Source of the DNA: an uncultured Lachnospiraceae bacterium | GTDB taxonomy: Bacteria; Bacillota; Clostridia; Lachnospirales; Lachnospiraceae | DNA: 29,058 nt | Assembly: GCA_910587095.1 (NCBI GenBank) | Contig: CAJUMJ010000005.1 | Coordinates: 1 to 29,058 of the forward strand | Direction of reading: 5' to 3' | In this document: positions 1 through 7,929 of the stretch, piece after piece | Layout of the letters: every line of letters starts with the position of its first letter | How positions within the stretch are numbered: position 1 is the stretch's first letter | The notes under the pieces: generated by a model | Database searches by the model: none | Seen by the model: only the letters and a program-made list of their open reading frames with translations | What the model was told of the DNA's origin: nothing | Program-made: the position numbers and the translations under genes

Positions 1-6
1 AGCTAA

Positions 7-123
7 ATGACGCAGAATGAATTTTCATTCTGCAAGGCGGAGGAGGGAGTCGATGCGGTGGCATCGTTGACCGACGACAACACGGCAGATGAAAATTCAA
101 GCAAGTTATTTGGTGAAATGTGA
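7..123 (+). CDS. Short orphan ORF (38 aa), function unknown
   Basis: An ATG at 7 directly follows an in-frame TAA (4-6) and opens a 38-codon frame that ends with TGA at 121-123. The C-terminal part reads like a plausible protein tail (VDAVASLTDDNTADENSSKL), acidic and without membrane segments. Any ribosome binding site would lie left of the window, so the start cannot be judged. Much of the frame overlaps inverted repeats (12-33, 51-66, and 19-33 against 85-98), so it may equally be the passive translation of a structured extragenic repeat. I recognise no family. It is reported because it is the only sensible reading of the left edge. Confidence 0.25.
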   Translation: MTQNEFSFCKAEEGVDAVASLTDDNTADENSSKLFGEM

Positions 124-181
124 ATGATACAGTACACTAGTGTATCGACACATTTATCTGAAAGTAAATGTGTCAGTACAC
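12..181. repeat. Cluster of nested inverted repeats (structured extragenic element)
   Basis: Several dyads sit back to back. 12-33 is a perfect 10-bp stem with a 2-nt centre (GCAGAATGAA/TTCATTCTGC). 51-66 is CGATGC-GGTG-GCATCG. 19-33 can also pair with 85-98 (GCAGATGAAAATTC) with one bulge, enclosing the 51-66 hairpin. 133-144 is the palindrome TACACTAGTGTA, flanked by GATAC/GTATC (126-130 and 142-146). 147-174 is a perfect 10-bp stem (GACACATTTA/TAAATGTGTC) with an 8-nt loop. CAGTACAC occurs directly repeated at 130-137 and 174-181. No T-tract follows the last hairpin, so it is not a typical terminator. It may be a dispersed repeat, a MITE remnant or a structured leader upstream of the MBOAT gene. 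Confidence 0.5.
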
Positions 182-220
182 CAGGTGATTTGAGTCGGCA
201 ACTATCATGAGCCTGTGGGT

Positions 221-249
221 TTGCGACTTTTCGTGGATTGTGATATATT
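221..249 (+). promoter_or_regulatory. Predicted sigma-A-type promoter for the first MBOAT operon
   Basis: TTGCGA (221-226) and TATATT (244-249) are separated by 17 nt, and the -10 is preceded by TGA, fitting an extended -10. Transcription would start near 256, giving a very short leader that just includes the GGAGG ribosome binding site at 258-262. This is a match by eye to the consensus only. Confidence 0.5.
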
Positions 250-267
250 TTAAGGACGGAGGCGGCT

Positions 268-1803
268 ATGGGTATCACTTCATTTTATTTTTTGTGTTTT
301 TTTGCTGTTTTATTATTCATATATTACAGCGTTCCGCGCGGATTCCAGTGGGGGTTTCTCTTGCTGTGCAGTGTAGCATATTGTCTGCTTGCGGGGCAGG
401 GGGTTCTGGTTTTCTACCCGCTTGTGTCTGTGGGAGCCTGCTATGTGGGGACGAGGCTGCTGATTTCGATGCCTGCGAAGGAGGAGAAGAAGCGCAGGGG
501 CGTTCTTTTTGTGACTATATTGGTCAATATCGGAATCCTGTTTGTCCTGAAGTACGTCAATTTTTTTGTCAATACTTTTAACGGCGTGGCGGCTTTTTTC
601 GGGGGGCCAAAGGAAATGATTGCGGGGGTGGATTTTCTGGCGCCTCTGGGGGTGAGTTTTTATACCTTTTCCCTGCTCGGCTATGTGATAGACGTTTACT
701 ATGGGCTTGCTGGGCCGCAGGAGAATTTCGGGAAGCTGGCGCTCTATGGTCTGTATTTTCCGAATTTGATTTCCGGGCCGATCTTAAAGTACAGGGAACA
801 TGCGGATCAGTTTTTTGCGCCCCATGCCTTTGATTACGGGCAGGTGACGCGGGGATTGCAGCGCATGGTATGGGGGTTTTTTAAAAAGCTGGTGATCGCC
901 GAGAGACTTGGCGTGATCGTGAATACGGTTTACGGGGATTACGAAGGATATCCGGGGGCCTATATCTTTGCGGCGACAGCCTGCTATGCGGTTCAGCTTT
1001 ACACGGATTTTTCCGGCTGTATGGATATTGTTCTTGGCATGTCTGAAAGCCTGGGGATTATCTTGCCGGAGAACTTTCAGACGCCTTTCTTCTCAAAGAG
1101 CGTGGCGGAATACTGGCGCAGATGGCATATTACCCTTGGCGTGTGGATGAAGGACTATGTGTTTTATCCCCTGATGCGGACGGCTTTTTTTGCGGGGTTA
1201 AACAAGTCCTGGAAGAACAGGTTCGGCAAAAAGCGCGGGAAGCAGTATGCGACCTTTGTAGCCATGTTTGTGCTATGGCTGACGGTGGGCGTCTGGCACG
1301 GCGGGGACTGGAAGTTTGTGATCGGATCGGGGCTTTTACACTGGTTTTATATCGTCATGGAGGAACTGCTTGCGCCGCCTTTTGAGCGCGTCATGGAAAG
1401 GCTTCATATAGACGCCCAGGGGCGGTTTGTGAACGCCGTAAGAATCCTGCGCACCTTTTTTCTCGTGTGCGTCGGAGACTTGTTTTTCCGGGCGGCTTCG
1501 GTGAAAGACGCCTTTTCCATGATTGGGGAAGCGGTGAGCGTGCGGAATGCAAACGTTCTGTGGGACGGTTCCTTTTTGCAGCTTGGGCTTGACGGGACAC
1601 AGACGGCGGTGGCGTTTGTCTCGCTCCTTCTTTTGTGGGCGGTTTCCCTCCTTGAAAGAAAGGGATCCGTCCGGGAACGGATTGCGAAAAAGCCGCTTCC
1701 CTTAAGGTGGATGATCTGGTACGCGCTTTTGTTTTCCGTGATTTTGTTTGGCTATTACGGCCCGGGTTACAGTGCGTCCGAGTTTATTTACCAGGGATTT
1801 TAG
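268..1803 (+). CDS. MBOAT-family membrane-bound O-acyltransferase (AlgI/DltB-like)
   Basis: A 511-aa polytopic membrane protein of the usual length for AlgI/DltB-type MBOAT enzymes, which move acyl groups across the membrane onto extracellular glycans or wall polymers. Family landmarks are APLGVSFYTFSLLGYVIDVYYG-type residues near 130-150, FPNLISGPILKY near 165-175, the DFSGCMD block near 248, and YWRRWHITL near 282. The likely active-site histidine is in VWHGGDW near residue 345. The start is fixed by GGAGG at 258-262, 5 nt before ATG. It leads a + strand run with a GT2 glycosyltransferase (99 bp gap) and a DUF6020-like protein. No DltD/AlgJ partner is adjacent, unlike the second MBOAT at 23975. 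The acyl donor cannot be read from sequence; the ACP at 10045 is one candidate carrier. Confidence 0.93.
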   Translation: MGITSFYFLCFFAVLLFIYYSVPRGFQWGFLLLCSVAYCLLAGQGVLVFYPLVSVGACYVGTRLLISMPAKEEKKRRGVLFVTILVNIGILFVLKYVNFFVNTFNGVAAFFGGPKEMIAGVDFLAPLGVSFYTFSLLGYVIDVYYGLAGPQENFGKLALYGLYFPNLISGPILKYREHADQFFAPHAFDYGQVTRGLQRMVWGFFKKLVIAERLGVIVNTVYGDYEGYPGAYIFAATACYAVQLYTDFSGCMDIVLGMSESLGIILPENFQTPFFSKSVAEYWRRWHITLGVWMKDYVFYPLMRTAFFAGLNKSWKNRFGKKRGKQYATFVAMFVLWLTVGVWHGGDWKFVIGSGLLHWFYIVMEELLAPPFERVMERLHIDAQGRFVNAVRILRTFFLVCVGDLFFRAASVKDAFSMIGEAVSVRNANVLWDGSFLQLGLDGTQTAVAFVSLLLLWAVSLLERKGSVRERIAKKPLPLRWMIWYALLFSVILFGYYGPGYSASEFIYQGF

Positions 1804-1902
1804 AAAATCGGATAGTAAAGAATGGAAATGTGTGGTAAACTTAAACTGTCCGCGCAAGCAGCGCGCAGTCATGAGGAGAAATTCGGAAAAATAGGAGAAA
1901 AT

Positions 1903-2835
1903 ATGGACAAGATTGCAGTATTGATACCTTGTTATAATGAGGAAAAAACCATCGCCAAGGTAGTGCGGGACGCCAGGGAGGCGCTTCCCGGGGCGGTGGT
2001 ATATGTTTATGATAATAATTCTACCGACCGCACGGTGGAGCTTGCGAAGAACGCCGGGGCGGTGATCCGCTATGAACATATGCAGGGGAAGGGCAACGTG
2101 ATCCGCCGGATGTTTCGCGAGGTGGAGGCGGAGTGTTACATTATGGTGGACGGCGACGACACTTATCCCATGGAGTATGCCGGGGAGATGGTGGAAAAGG
2201 TGCTGGCCCACAACGCGGATATGGTGGTGGGAGACAGGCTTTCCTCCACTTACTTCACGGAGAATAAAAGGCCGTTCCACAATTTCGGAAACTCTGTCGT
2301 GCGCGGCAGCATCAACCGTCTTTTCCACTGTGACATCAAGGATATCATGACGGGATACCGTGCATTTAGCTACGGCTTTGTGAAGACATTTCCCGTGCTC
2401 TCCACAGGTTTTGAGATCGAGACGGAGATGACCATACATGCGGTCTATAACAACATGCAGATTGAGAACGTGATTGTGGATTACAGGGACAGGCCGGAGG
2501 GGAGCGAATCGAAACTGAATACTTTTTCCGACGGCTACAGGGTGCTGCACACGATCATGAAGCTCTACAGGGATTACAAGCCTTTCGGGTTTTTCGGTTT
2601 GTGCTCGGCGTTTCTTATGCTGCTCGCGGTGGTGTTTTTTATTCCGATTTTGATCACCTACTTCGAGACGGGGATGGTGGATCGCTTTCCCACGCTGATC
2701 GTCTGCGGCATTATCGGACTGGCGTCGCTGCAGTCCTTTTTCGCCGGGCTGATGCTGTCAAACATGGCGCTGAAAAACAGGCGTGATTTTGAGTACCGGT
2801 TAACCCTTGTCACAAGGCGGGTGCGGGAGAACTGA
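1903..2835 (+). CDS. GT2-family glycosyltransferase with C-terminal membrane anchor (polyprenyl-phosphate sugar transferase type)
   Basis: A 310-aa protein with an N-terminal GT-A domain (VLIPCYNEEKTI near residue 5; DNNSTDRT near 42; the metal-binding VDGDDTYP near 83) and two hydrophobic segments near 230-255 and 265-290. This is the architecture of dolichyl/undecaprenyl-phosphate glucosyl- or mannosyltransferases (DPM1/GtrB-like), which load a sugar on a lipid phosphate for later use by GT-C enzymes outside the cell. An earlier ATG at 1822 is in frame, but AGGAGAA at 1893-1899 favours 1903. It lies 2 bp before the next gene, so the two are almost certainly co-transcribed. A GtrA-like flippase candidate occurs at 12459. 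Sugar specificity is unknown. Confidence 0.92.
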   Translation: MDKIAVLIPCYNEEKTIAKVVRDAREALPGAVVYVYDNNSTDRTVELAKNAGAVIRYEHMQGKGNVIRRMFREVEAECYIMVDGDDTYPMEYAGEMVEKVLAHNADMVVGDRLSSTYFTENKRPFHNFGNSVVRGSINRLFHCDIKDIMTGYRAFSYGFVKTFPVLSTGFEIETEMTIHAVYNNMQIENVIVDYRDRPEGSESKLNTFSDGYRVLHTIMKLYRDYKPFGFFGLCSAFLMLLAVVFFIPILITYFETGMVDRFPTLIVCGIIGLASLQSFFAGLMLSNMALKNRRDFEYRLTLVTRRVREN

Positions 2836-2837
2836 AA

Positions 2838-4664
2838 ATGGAGAGTATAAGACAAAAGAGCTCCGTGCGGGAGCTCGCAGTCTCAGGGATCTGCGCGCTT
2901 GCGGCGGTTTTGTGCGCAGGGCGCATTTTTATATTGCTTCGGGCGCAGGGAAGTGTATACACCATGGGGATTTTTCCGATGGCGCTGCTTTTGGGCATAT
3001 TCAGCCTGTGGAAAGGGGCTTTGTTTTGGAAGAAGGTTTTTTTTCCCGTCCCGGTGCGGGCTGTTTTGGCGGCTTTGTTCACATCGCTGCAGGTATATGG
3101 CTTATTTGCGAGCCATCCGGGGCTTACGGGCGCAATGGAGGCGGTCTTGTGGTCAGTGTGTCTGACGCCCCTGACCTTTGCAGGACTAAATATGGCCTTT
3201 TATCTGGCGGGGCAGTCAGTGAACGGGACAGAGCGGGAGGGCTTCGCGGCGACGGAACAGGACAAAAAATCATTTTTTGGCGCTTTTCTTATTGTCTTCG
3301 CGGGTTTTTGCATTCCCTTCGCAGCTTACTATCCGGCGATTATGGCCTACGATGTGATTCCGCAGCTCGACCAGATCAGGAGCAGTGGGCTGACGACCCA
3401 TCATCCCCTGATTCACACGTTATTTTTGGCAGGCTGCCTTAAATTCGGGGAGGCGGTTTTGTTCTTCCCCAATCCGGACAGAGCCGGGCTTGCCGTCTAT
3501 ACGCTCTTGCAGATGGCCGTGGTCGCGGCCTGTTTTGCATATGTATACCGCTTTCTCAGAAAAAGCGGGGTGAACCGGCTGCTTTGCTATACCTTTGTCC
3601 TGTGCGCGGCGGTTTTTCCGACACATGGGATGCTGGCGGTTTCCGTCACGAAGGATACCATATACGGTGCGCTTGTGATGGTGTTTACGGTGTTTGCCTG
3701 GGAGCTTTCCGCGAAAAAGGAGTGGCCGGAAACAAAGTGGCTTGTATGCTATGTCATGCTCTCCCTGCTCTTGCTCCTGTTTCGGAATAACAGCGTCTAT
3801 GCCTGGGTTTTTTACGCGATAGCGGCGATTTTCGTCTGCGGGCGAAAAATGAACGGAACCGCAAAGATGTGCGCCCTTCACGGGGCGGTGCTGCTTTTGT
3901 ATTTTCTTGTAAACGGCGTGATGGTTTACGCGTCGGCGGCGACAAGCGCAACCTACGCCAGGGAGATGCTGAGCGTCCCGGCACAGCAGATTGCCAGGGC
4001 AGCGCGGTATCATGAGGAGGAGCTGACGGCGCGGGATCTTGAGGCGATTTCGGCGGTATGGGGAGAAGACTTGCCGGAATATGTGCCCGCCATCGCGGAC
4101 AGGAGCAAAAAGGACATCACGGCAGATCGGGAGATTCTCAGAATTTTAGCCGGCGAGTGGGTGTCTCTTGGCCTGCGTTATCCGGGAGACTATTTGCAGG
4201 CTTTTTTGCTGAAAAATAAGGGTATGTGGGATCTTGCGGATACGACATATCTGAACGACGTGTATTCCTACGCAAAAGGCTACCTGCAAATCACATATCC
4301 AAGCGATCAGCAGGAGTATATGGTGGCGCTTGCGCCGGGCTACAGGAGGCACCAGCGGTTAGGGTTTTTGCAGTCCTTGTACCGGTATTTTGCGGCGGGG
4401 GATGAGCTGTGGCGGTATTGCCCGCCCCTCGCGCTTGTGATGCAGCCCGCGTTTTACTGCTATTTGCTGCTGTTTTTATGCCTGTGCTGTATCGCCTTGA
4501 AAAAGGCGCAAATCCTGTTGCCGGCGGTGTATCTTTTGGCCCTTGCGGGGACGCTTCTGCTCGGCCCCTGCGTGCTTGTCCGTTATATGTATCCGCTGAT
4601 GCTGCCTGTGACGGTTCTTTCGCTTCTCCTGTTCGGACGAAGCCGGCGGATCAGGGGGCGCTAG
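2838..4664 (+). CDS. DUF6020-like polytopic membrane protein (possible GT-C glycosyltransferase)
   Basis: A 608-aa protein with roughly a dozen hydrophobic segments and a central extracytoplasmic region near residues 365-495. The stretch YYPAIMAYDVIPQLDQIRS near 160-180, followed by TTHHPLIHT, resembles the DUF6020 family as I remember it; that naming rests on memory, not a search. An acidic residue in an early outside loop and the many-helix layout fit GT-C glycosyltransferases that use polyprenyl-phosphate sugars, matching the lipid-sugar synthase type of the gene 2 bp upstream. It overlaps the convergent gene at 4651 by 14 bp at the 3' ends. Catalytic function is inference. Confidence 0.8.
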   Translation: MESIRQKSSVRELAVSGICALAAVLCAGRIFILLRAQGSVYTMGIFPMALLLGIFSLWKGALFWKKVFFPVPVRAVLAALFTSLQVYGLFASHPGLTGAMEAVLWSVCLTPLTFAGLNMAFYLAGQSVNGTEREGFAATEQDKKSFFGAFLIVFAGFCIPFAAYYPAIMAYDVIPQLDQIRSSGLTTHHPLIHTLFLAGCLKFGEAVLFFPNPDRAGLAVYTLLQMAVVAACFAYVYRFLRKSGVNRLLCYTFVLCAAVFPTHGMLAVSVTKDTIYGALVMVFTVFAWELSAKKEWPETKWLVCYVMLSLLLLLFRNNSVYAWVFYAIAAIFVCGRKMNGTAKMCALHGAVLLLYFLVNGVMVYASAATSATYAREMLSVPAQQIARAARYHEEELTARDLEAISAVWGEDLPEYVPAIADRSKKDITADREILRILAGEWVSLGLRYPGDYLQAFLLKNKGMWDLADTTYLNDVYSYAKGYLQITYPSDQQEYMVALAPGYRRHQRLGFLQSLYRYFAAGDELWRYCPPLALVMQPAFYCYLLLFLCLCCIALKKAQILLPAVYLLALAGTLLLGPCVLVRYMYPLMLPVTVLSLLLFGRSRRIRGR

Positions 4665-6471
4665 AACGCGGCATCAGTTGATACACGAAATACGTGGTAT
4701 TTCCGGCAGTGAAGGTATCGGCCACGTCGAGGCCGGCATCGTAGGTGTGCCGGAAATACATGAGGACGGGGTGCTCCTCGTTATAAGGGGCTTCCCGCAA
4801 TATAAAGTAAACATGATCGCTGTCCACCAAATCGCGGCCAAAGCCGCCGATTCCCTGGGCGGCGAGTTTTTTTTGCGTATTCGGGTTCAGGACGACGCCC
4901 CAGTTTGTAAAGATAAAATTCTGGTAGGTATCCTGGTTTTTCCCGAACGGAGTTTCACAGAAATGCTCCAGCGTCCCCGAGCCGTAAGTCCAGATATAAA
5001 AATTCTCCGGGCGCGCGAGGCAGTACTCCTTTAAGCCGCGCCAGGTCTTTTCGTGCACACGGTAGTTTTCGACGACGTTTTCGCGGGTCAGAAAAACAGA
5101 GAGCACGCTGAGAAAAAGGAGGAAAGGCAGTATGATGGCGTCGCGTCTGGCTTTTTCCAGAGAAAGAAGGTTAAAGGCGAAAAGGATGCCAAGCAGGATC
5201 ATGAAATCGACCGTGATTAACGGCTGGATGATCCGCTTTGGGAAGCGCCCTTCGTAGAGCACATACCCCCAGCTCACGCACCGCCCGAACAGGTACATGA
5301 GATAGACAAAGAGCGCGCGGGCGTTCCGGTGAAAGAAAGAAAGAACCGGGACAAGGAGAAGCAGGAGCCCGGCGCTCAGGTTTGCGGGCTGCATACCGTC
5401 CTGATAGAAAAAGACGTTTACGGCGCCGGCCGCCATGTTTTTGAGCCGGCTTTTTATGCTTGTGCGGGCCAGATAACAGTCTTTCGCGATGTCGTGCATC
5501 TGCTTCCAGTCGGAGACGGACATCTGATAACCGACATGCGGCGCGCCGTTTTTCCGGTACATGTAAGCCTCCTCGTCAAGCCCGAGAGCCATAAGTTCCT
5601 CACGGCACTCCTCATACTCCGGCCAACTGTAAAAATCGCCGACCCGTTCCCTGTAGTGGTTGATTTTCCGAAAGTCGGACCATTCCTGTCCGGAGTAGGC
5701 GACAGCGTTTGCGCCCCACAAAAGTCCCATTCCAAGGAGAAGAAGGAGAGCGAAGCCAAGGAGCTTTTGTGCCGCGTTGTCGTACCCGTTTCTGTGGGCG
5801 ATCATCCATTTTGACAGCCAGAGCATTCCGGCCATGGGCAGCATGAGATAAAAGATATTTTGCCGCATACTGTAGGAGATCCAGGAAAGGAGAAGAGTCG
5901 GTATATTATCGAGGAAAAACCCCGTATTCGTCTGGTTGATTTTGGCAGTCGTAAAACAAAACAGGGCCGCGGCGGCGGCGAGTCCGGCGGTGGTGGTGTA
6001 CTGCGCCTCGGAGAGGACGTTCAGGTCCACGACGAAAAAGAGGAGCAGGAACGCGCTAAAGGCCGGCCATACAAAAGAAACCTGTGAATTGTGCCTTTGC
6101 CTGATCCGCAGGATGCGCCGGTAGACGGCATAGAGACTAAAGACCTGTACGCCGTGCTGGAAAAGGCCGTACCACGGAATTTGACTCCACATGGTATAGA
6201 GCTTTGAAAGCAGCCAGGAGAGAGGGTAGAGGAAAAACATGACATGAGCGTCAGGCGTTCCGGTATAGGCTCCCGAGAGGATGCTGTACATGCCCCAGTC
6301 GTCGTTGATGCCGTCCACGGGCTTTATCACAAGTATCAAAAAGACATAGAACGCGGCAAGGAGCAAAAAGAAAAAGAGATCCCACAGCAGGGGAGAGGCC
6401 GACCTTTGGCGGGAGGGCCCAAGATCAAATTGTCCGAATGCGGGCTGTGCGCCCAGGTGTATCAATGACAT
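4651..6471 (-). CDS. Polytopic membrane protein with early NDDW motif (GT-C-like)
   Basis: A 606-aa protein: short cytoplasmic N-terminus, first membrane segment near residues 30-50, then GINDDWGM near 54-61 in the first outside loop, about ten further hydrophobic segments, and a soluble extracytoplasmic C-terminal part from about 460. Early paired acidic residues are characteristic of GT-C glycosyltransferases, though I cannot assign a named family. The start is supported by AAGGAT about 8 nt upstream on the minus strand. It is transcribed alone, convergent with the DUF6020-like gene (14-bp overlap, no room for a conventional terminator) and divergent from the SGNH gene at 6730. It resembles the 10338 protein in general layout but is not obviously a close paralogue. 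Confidence 0.82.
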   Translation of the reverse strand: MSLIHLGAQPAFGQFDLGPSRQRSASPLLWDLFFFLLLAAFYVFLILVIKPVDGINDDWGMYSILSGAYTGTPDAHVMFFLYPLSWLLSKLYTMWSQIPWYGLFQHGVQVFSLYAVYRRILRIRQRHNSQVSFVWPAFSAFLLLFFVVDLNVLSEAQYTTTAGLAAAAALFCFTTAKINQTNTGFFLDNIPTLLLSWISYSMRQNIFYLMLPMAGMLWLSKWMIAHRNGYDNAAQKLLGFALLLLLGMGLLWGANAVAYSGQEWSDFRKINHYRERVGDFYSWPEYEECREELMALGLDEEAYMYRKNGAPHVGYQMSVSDWKQMHDIAKDCYLARTSIKSRLKNMAAGAVNVFFYQDGMQPANLSAGLLLLLVPVLSFFHRNARALFVYLMYLFGRCVSWGYVLYEGRFPKRIIQPLITVDFMILLGILFAFNLLSLEKARRDAIILPFLLFLSVLSVFLTRENVVENYRVHEKTWRGLKEYCLARPENFYIWTYGSGTLEHFCETPFGKNQDTYQNFIFTNWGVVLNPNTQKKLAAQGIGGFGRDLVDSDHVYFILREAPYNEEHPVLMYFRHTYDAGLDVADTFTAGNTTYFVYQLMPRSSAP

Positions 6472-6729
6472 AGGTTTATCCTTTCGTAAACAGACACTTT
6501 ATCATAATTCTAGCATAAAAAGGAAGAACGCAGTATAAAATATTTTAGGAGCTACTTGCATAATGTTTAAGATTTTAGGAAGATTTTTTTAATTTCCCTG
6601 CAAGATGGTATAAAATCGAAGCAAAAAGTGGTAAAGTATATACGGGGTATATGCTGTACAAAGGTTGAAAAATAAGTCTGATGACCTTATTTTCAGCCGG
6701 CAATTTGAGGCTCTGACATGGAGGACAGG
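6472..6729. promoter_or_regulatory. Divergent intergenic region with two dyads
   Basis: About 250 bp separate two divergently transcribed genes and must hold both promoters. The region is A+T-rich compared with the genes. Visible signals are an inverted repeat around 6635-6653 (GTATATAC-GGG-GTATATGC type) and an imperfect hairpin near 6667-6697 (TGAAAAATAAG against CCTTATTTTCA). A TATAAA-like box occurs near 6610. On the minus strand a TGCTAGAAT extended -10-like box lies near 6513-6521. None of these has a convincing -35 partner, so promoter positions are not assigned. The dyads could be operators or a leader hairpin. Confidence 0.35.
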
Positions 6730-7851
6730 ATGGGAAATACAAGAAGAGGCAGGCAAGGTATCAATACGCTTTTGGCGGTTTTGATCGGATTTTGTGTTTT
6801 GGCGATCATTGAGATTGTGTACGGACAGGCACAGATGAAGATGGAGCGCGAGCGTCTGGCGTTGGAAGAGGAGAACGCGCAGACGGTGAGGGAACTGAAG
6901 GAGGAGTGGCGAAAGCTCCAGGAGGGCTCAAGCGTTGTGACGAAGCAGAGCGAACCGGCTCCGGCGGCAAGCGAGGGGGAGCCGGAGAAGGAACCGGCCA
7001 AGGTCGTGGAGCAGTCCAAAGCGCAGGATAAAAAGGAAAACGGCGATAAAGTCGATAAGGACGAAACGCCTGAAGAGGAGGAAGAAGAACGCAACTATGA
7101 CATGCAGATCGTGATCCTCGGAGACAGCATTATGGACGGCGACCGGACGGAGAGCGGCGCGGCGGATATCATCAGCGAGCAGTTGAACGCGAAGGTCTAC
7201 AACATGTCCATGGGCGGCACCACGGCGGCTTTATTGCCGAACGAGCAGTACAACTTCGCGACCTGGGAATCCCGCAGCCTGCTTGGTGTGGTAAACGCGA
7301 TTGTGGGAAACATCAATTCGGATATCTTTGAAGGATACGCGGCGGGAGACGTGCTAAAGACCTGTGACTTCGAAAAGACGGATTATTTTATCATCGAGTA
7401 CGGGATCAACGATTTTCTGACGAAGCAGATTCCGAACAGCCGTTATCTGGAAGGAGGAGACACGCTGGCGGTGGACGGCACGCACACTTACACAGGCGCG
7501 CTTGACGATGCCATCAGCAGGCTCAAGAGCAGCTTCCCGGACGCCGGGATTCTGGTGATCGCGCCCCATTACTGCCAGATTTTCAACGGGGAAACCTTTA
7601 TCGGGGACGGCTATTCCCTGGATTATGGATGGGGTCCGCTCATTACCTATGCAAGGGGAGCCGGCTATATCGTTGATCTGCATAAGGAGGAAGGCGTTTT
7701 CTTCTTTAACGCGTTCGAGGACAGCGGGATCAACGCGGAGACGGCGGATAAATATCTGGCGGACGGTATTCACATGACACCGCTGGGGGCCCGGGTGTAC
7801 GCGGAGATGGCGGCGGGGATGATCCGGCGGGATTTCATGCCGGAGGAATGA
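6730..7851 (+). CDS. Membrane-anchored SGNH/GDSL-family hydrolase or acyltransferase
   Basis: A 373-aa protein with an N-terminal signal anchor (about residues 10-30), a charged coiled-coil-like and Glu/Lys/Pro-rich linker (about 35-120), then an extracytoplasmic SGNH domain. Block I is VILGDSIMDG (Ser near 131), block II glycine is in NMSMGGTT, block III is EYGIND (Asn near 225), and block V is DGIHMTP near 345. All four SGNH blocks are present, so it should be active, probably on O-acyl groups of a surface glycan. An in-frame ATG lies at 6718, but GGAGG at 6720-6724 favours 6730. It precedes the FkbH-like gene by 78 bp. A paralogue with altered catalytic residues is at 26663-27706. Confidence 0.88.
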   Translation: MGNTRRGRQGINTLLAVLIGFCVLAIIEIVYGQAQMKMERERLALEEENAQTVRELKEEWRKLQEGSSVVTKQSEPAPAASEGEPEKEPAKVVEQSKAQDKKENGDKVDKDETPEEEEEERNYDMQIVILGDSIMDGDRTESGAADIISEQLNAKVYNMSMGGTTAALLPNEQYNFATWESRSLLGVVNAIVGNINSDIFEGYAAGDVLKTCDFEKTDYFIIEYGINDFLTKQIPNSRYLEGGDTLAVDGTHTYTGALDDAISRLKSSFPDAGILVIAPHYCQIFNGETFIGDGYSLDYGWGPLITYARGAGYIVDLHKEEGVFFFNAFEDSGINAETADKYLADGIHMTPLGARVYAEMAAGMIRRDFMPEE

Positions 7852-7881
7852 TTGCGCAGGGCTGCCAAAATATGGTATGAT
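7852..7881 (+). promoter_or_regulatory. Possible internal promoter upstream of the FkbH-like gene
   Basis: TTGCGC (7852-7857) and TATGAT (7876-7881) are 18 nt apart. The -10 box is a good match and the -35 is weak. It lies between the SGNH gene and the FkbH-like gene, directly before the hairpin at 7885-7907, so it could give the loader and carrier genes their own transcription. Confidence 0.3.
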
Positions 7882-7884
7882 AAG

Positions 7885-7907
7885 GGACAGGTGCAAAAGA
7901 CCTGTCC
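7885..7907 (+). promoter_or_regulatory. Leader hairpin, attenuator-like
   Basis: A perfect 8-bp stem, GGACAGGT (7885-7892) with ACCTGTCC (7900-7907), and a 7-nt loop GCAAAAG, followed by only three T residues. The short T-run makes it a weak terminator at best. It ends 10 nt before the FkbH ribosome binding site (7918-7923). It may partly terminate read-through from the SGNH gene or stabilise the downstream message. Confidence 0.4.
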
Positions 7908-7929
7908 TTTGACATGTTGGAGGAAACGT

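Noticed and set aside
3..278. Minus-strand 91-codon frame at the left edge
   Set aside because: It crosses the MBOAT promoter, ribosome binding site and start and runs through the palindromes; no ribosome binding site or domain supports it.
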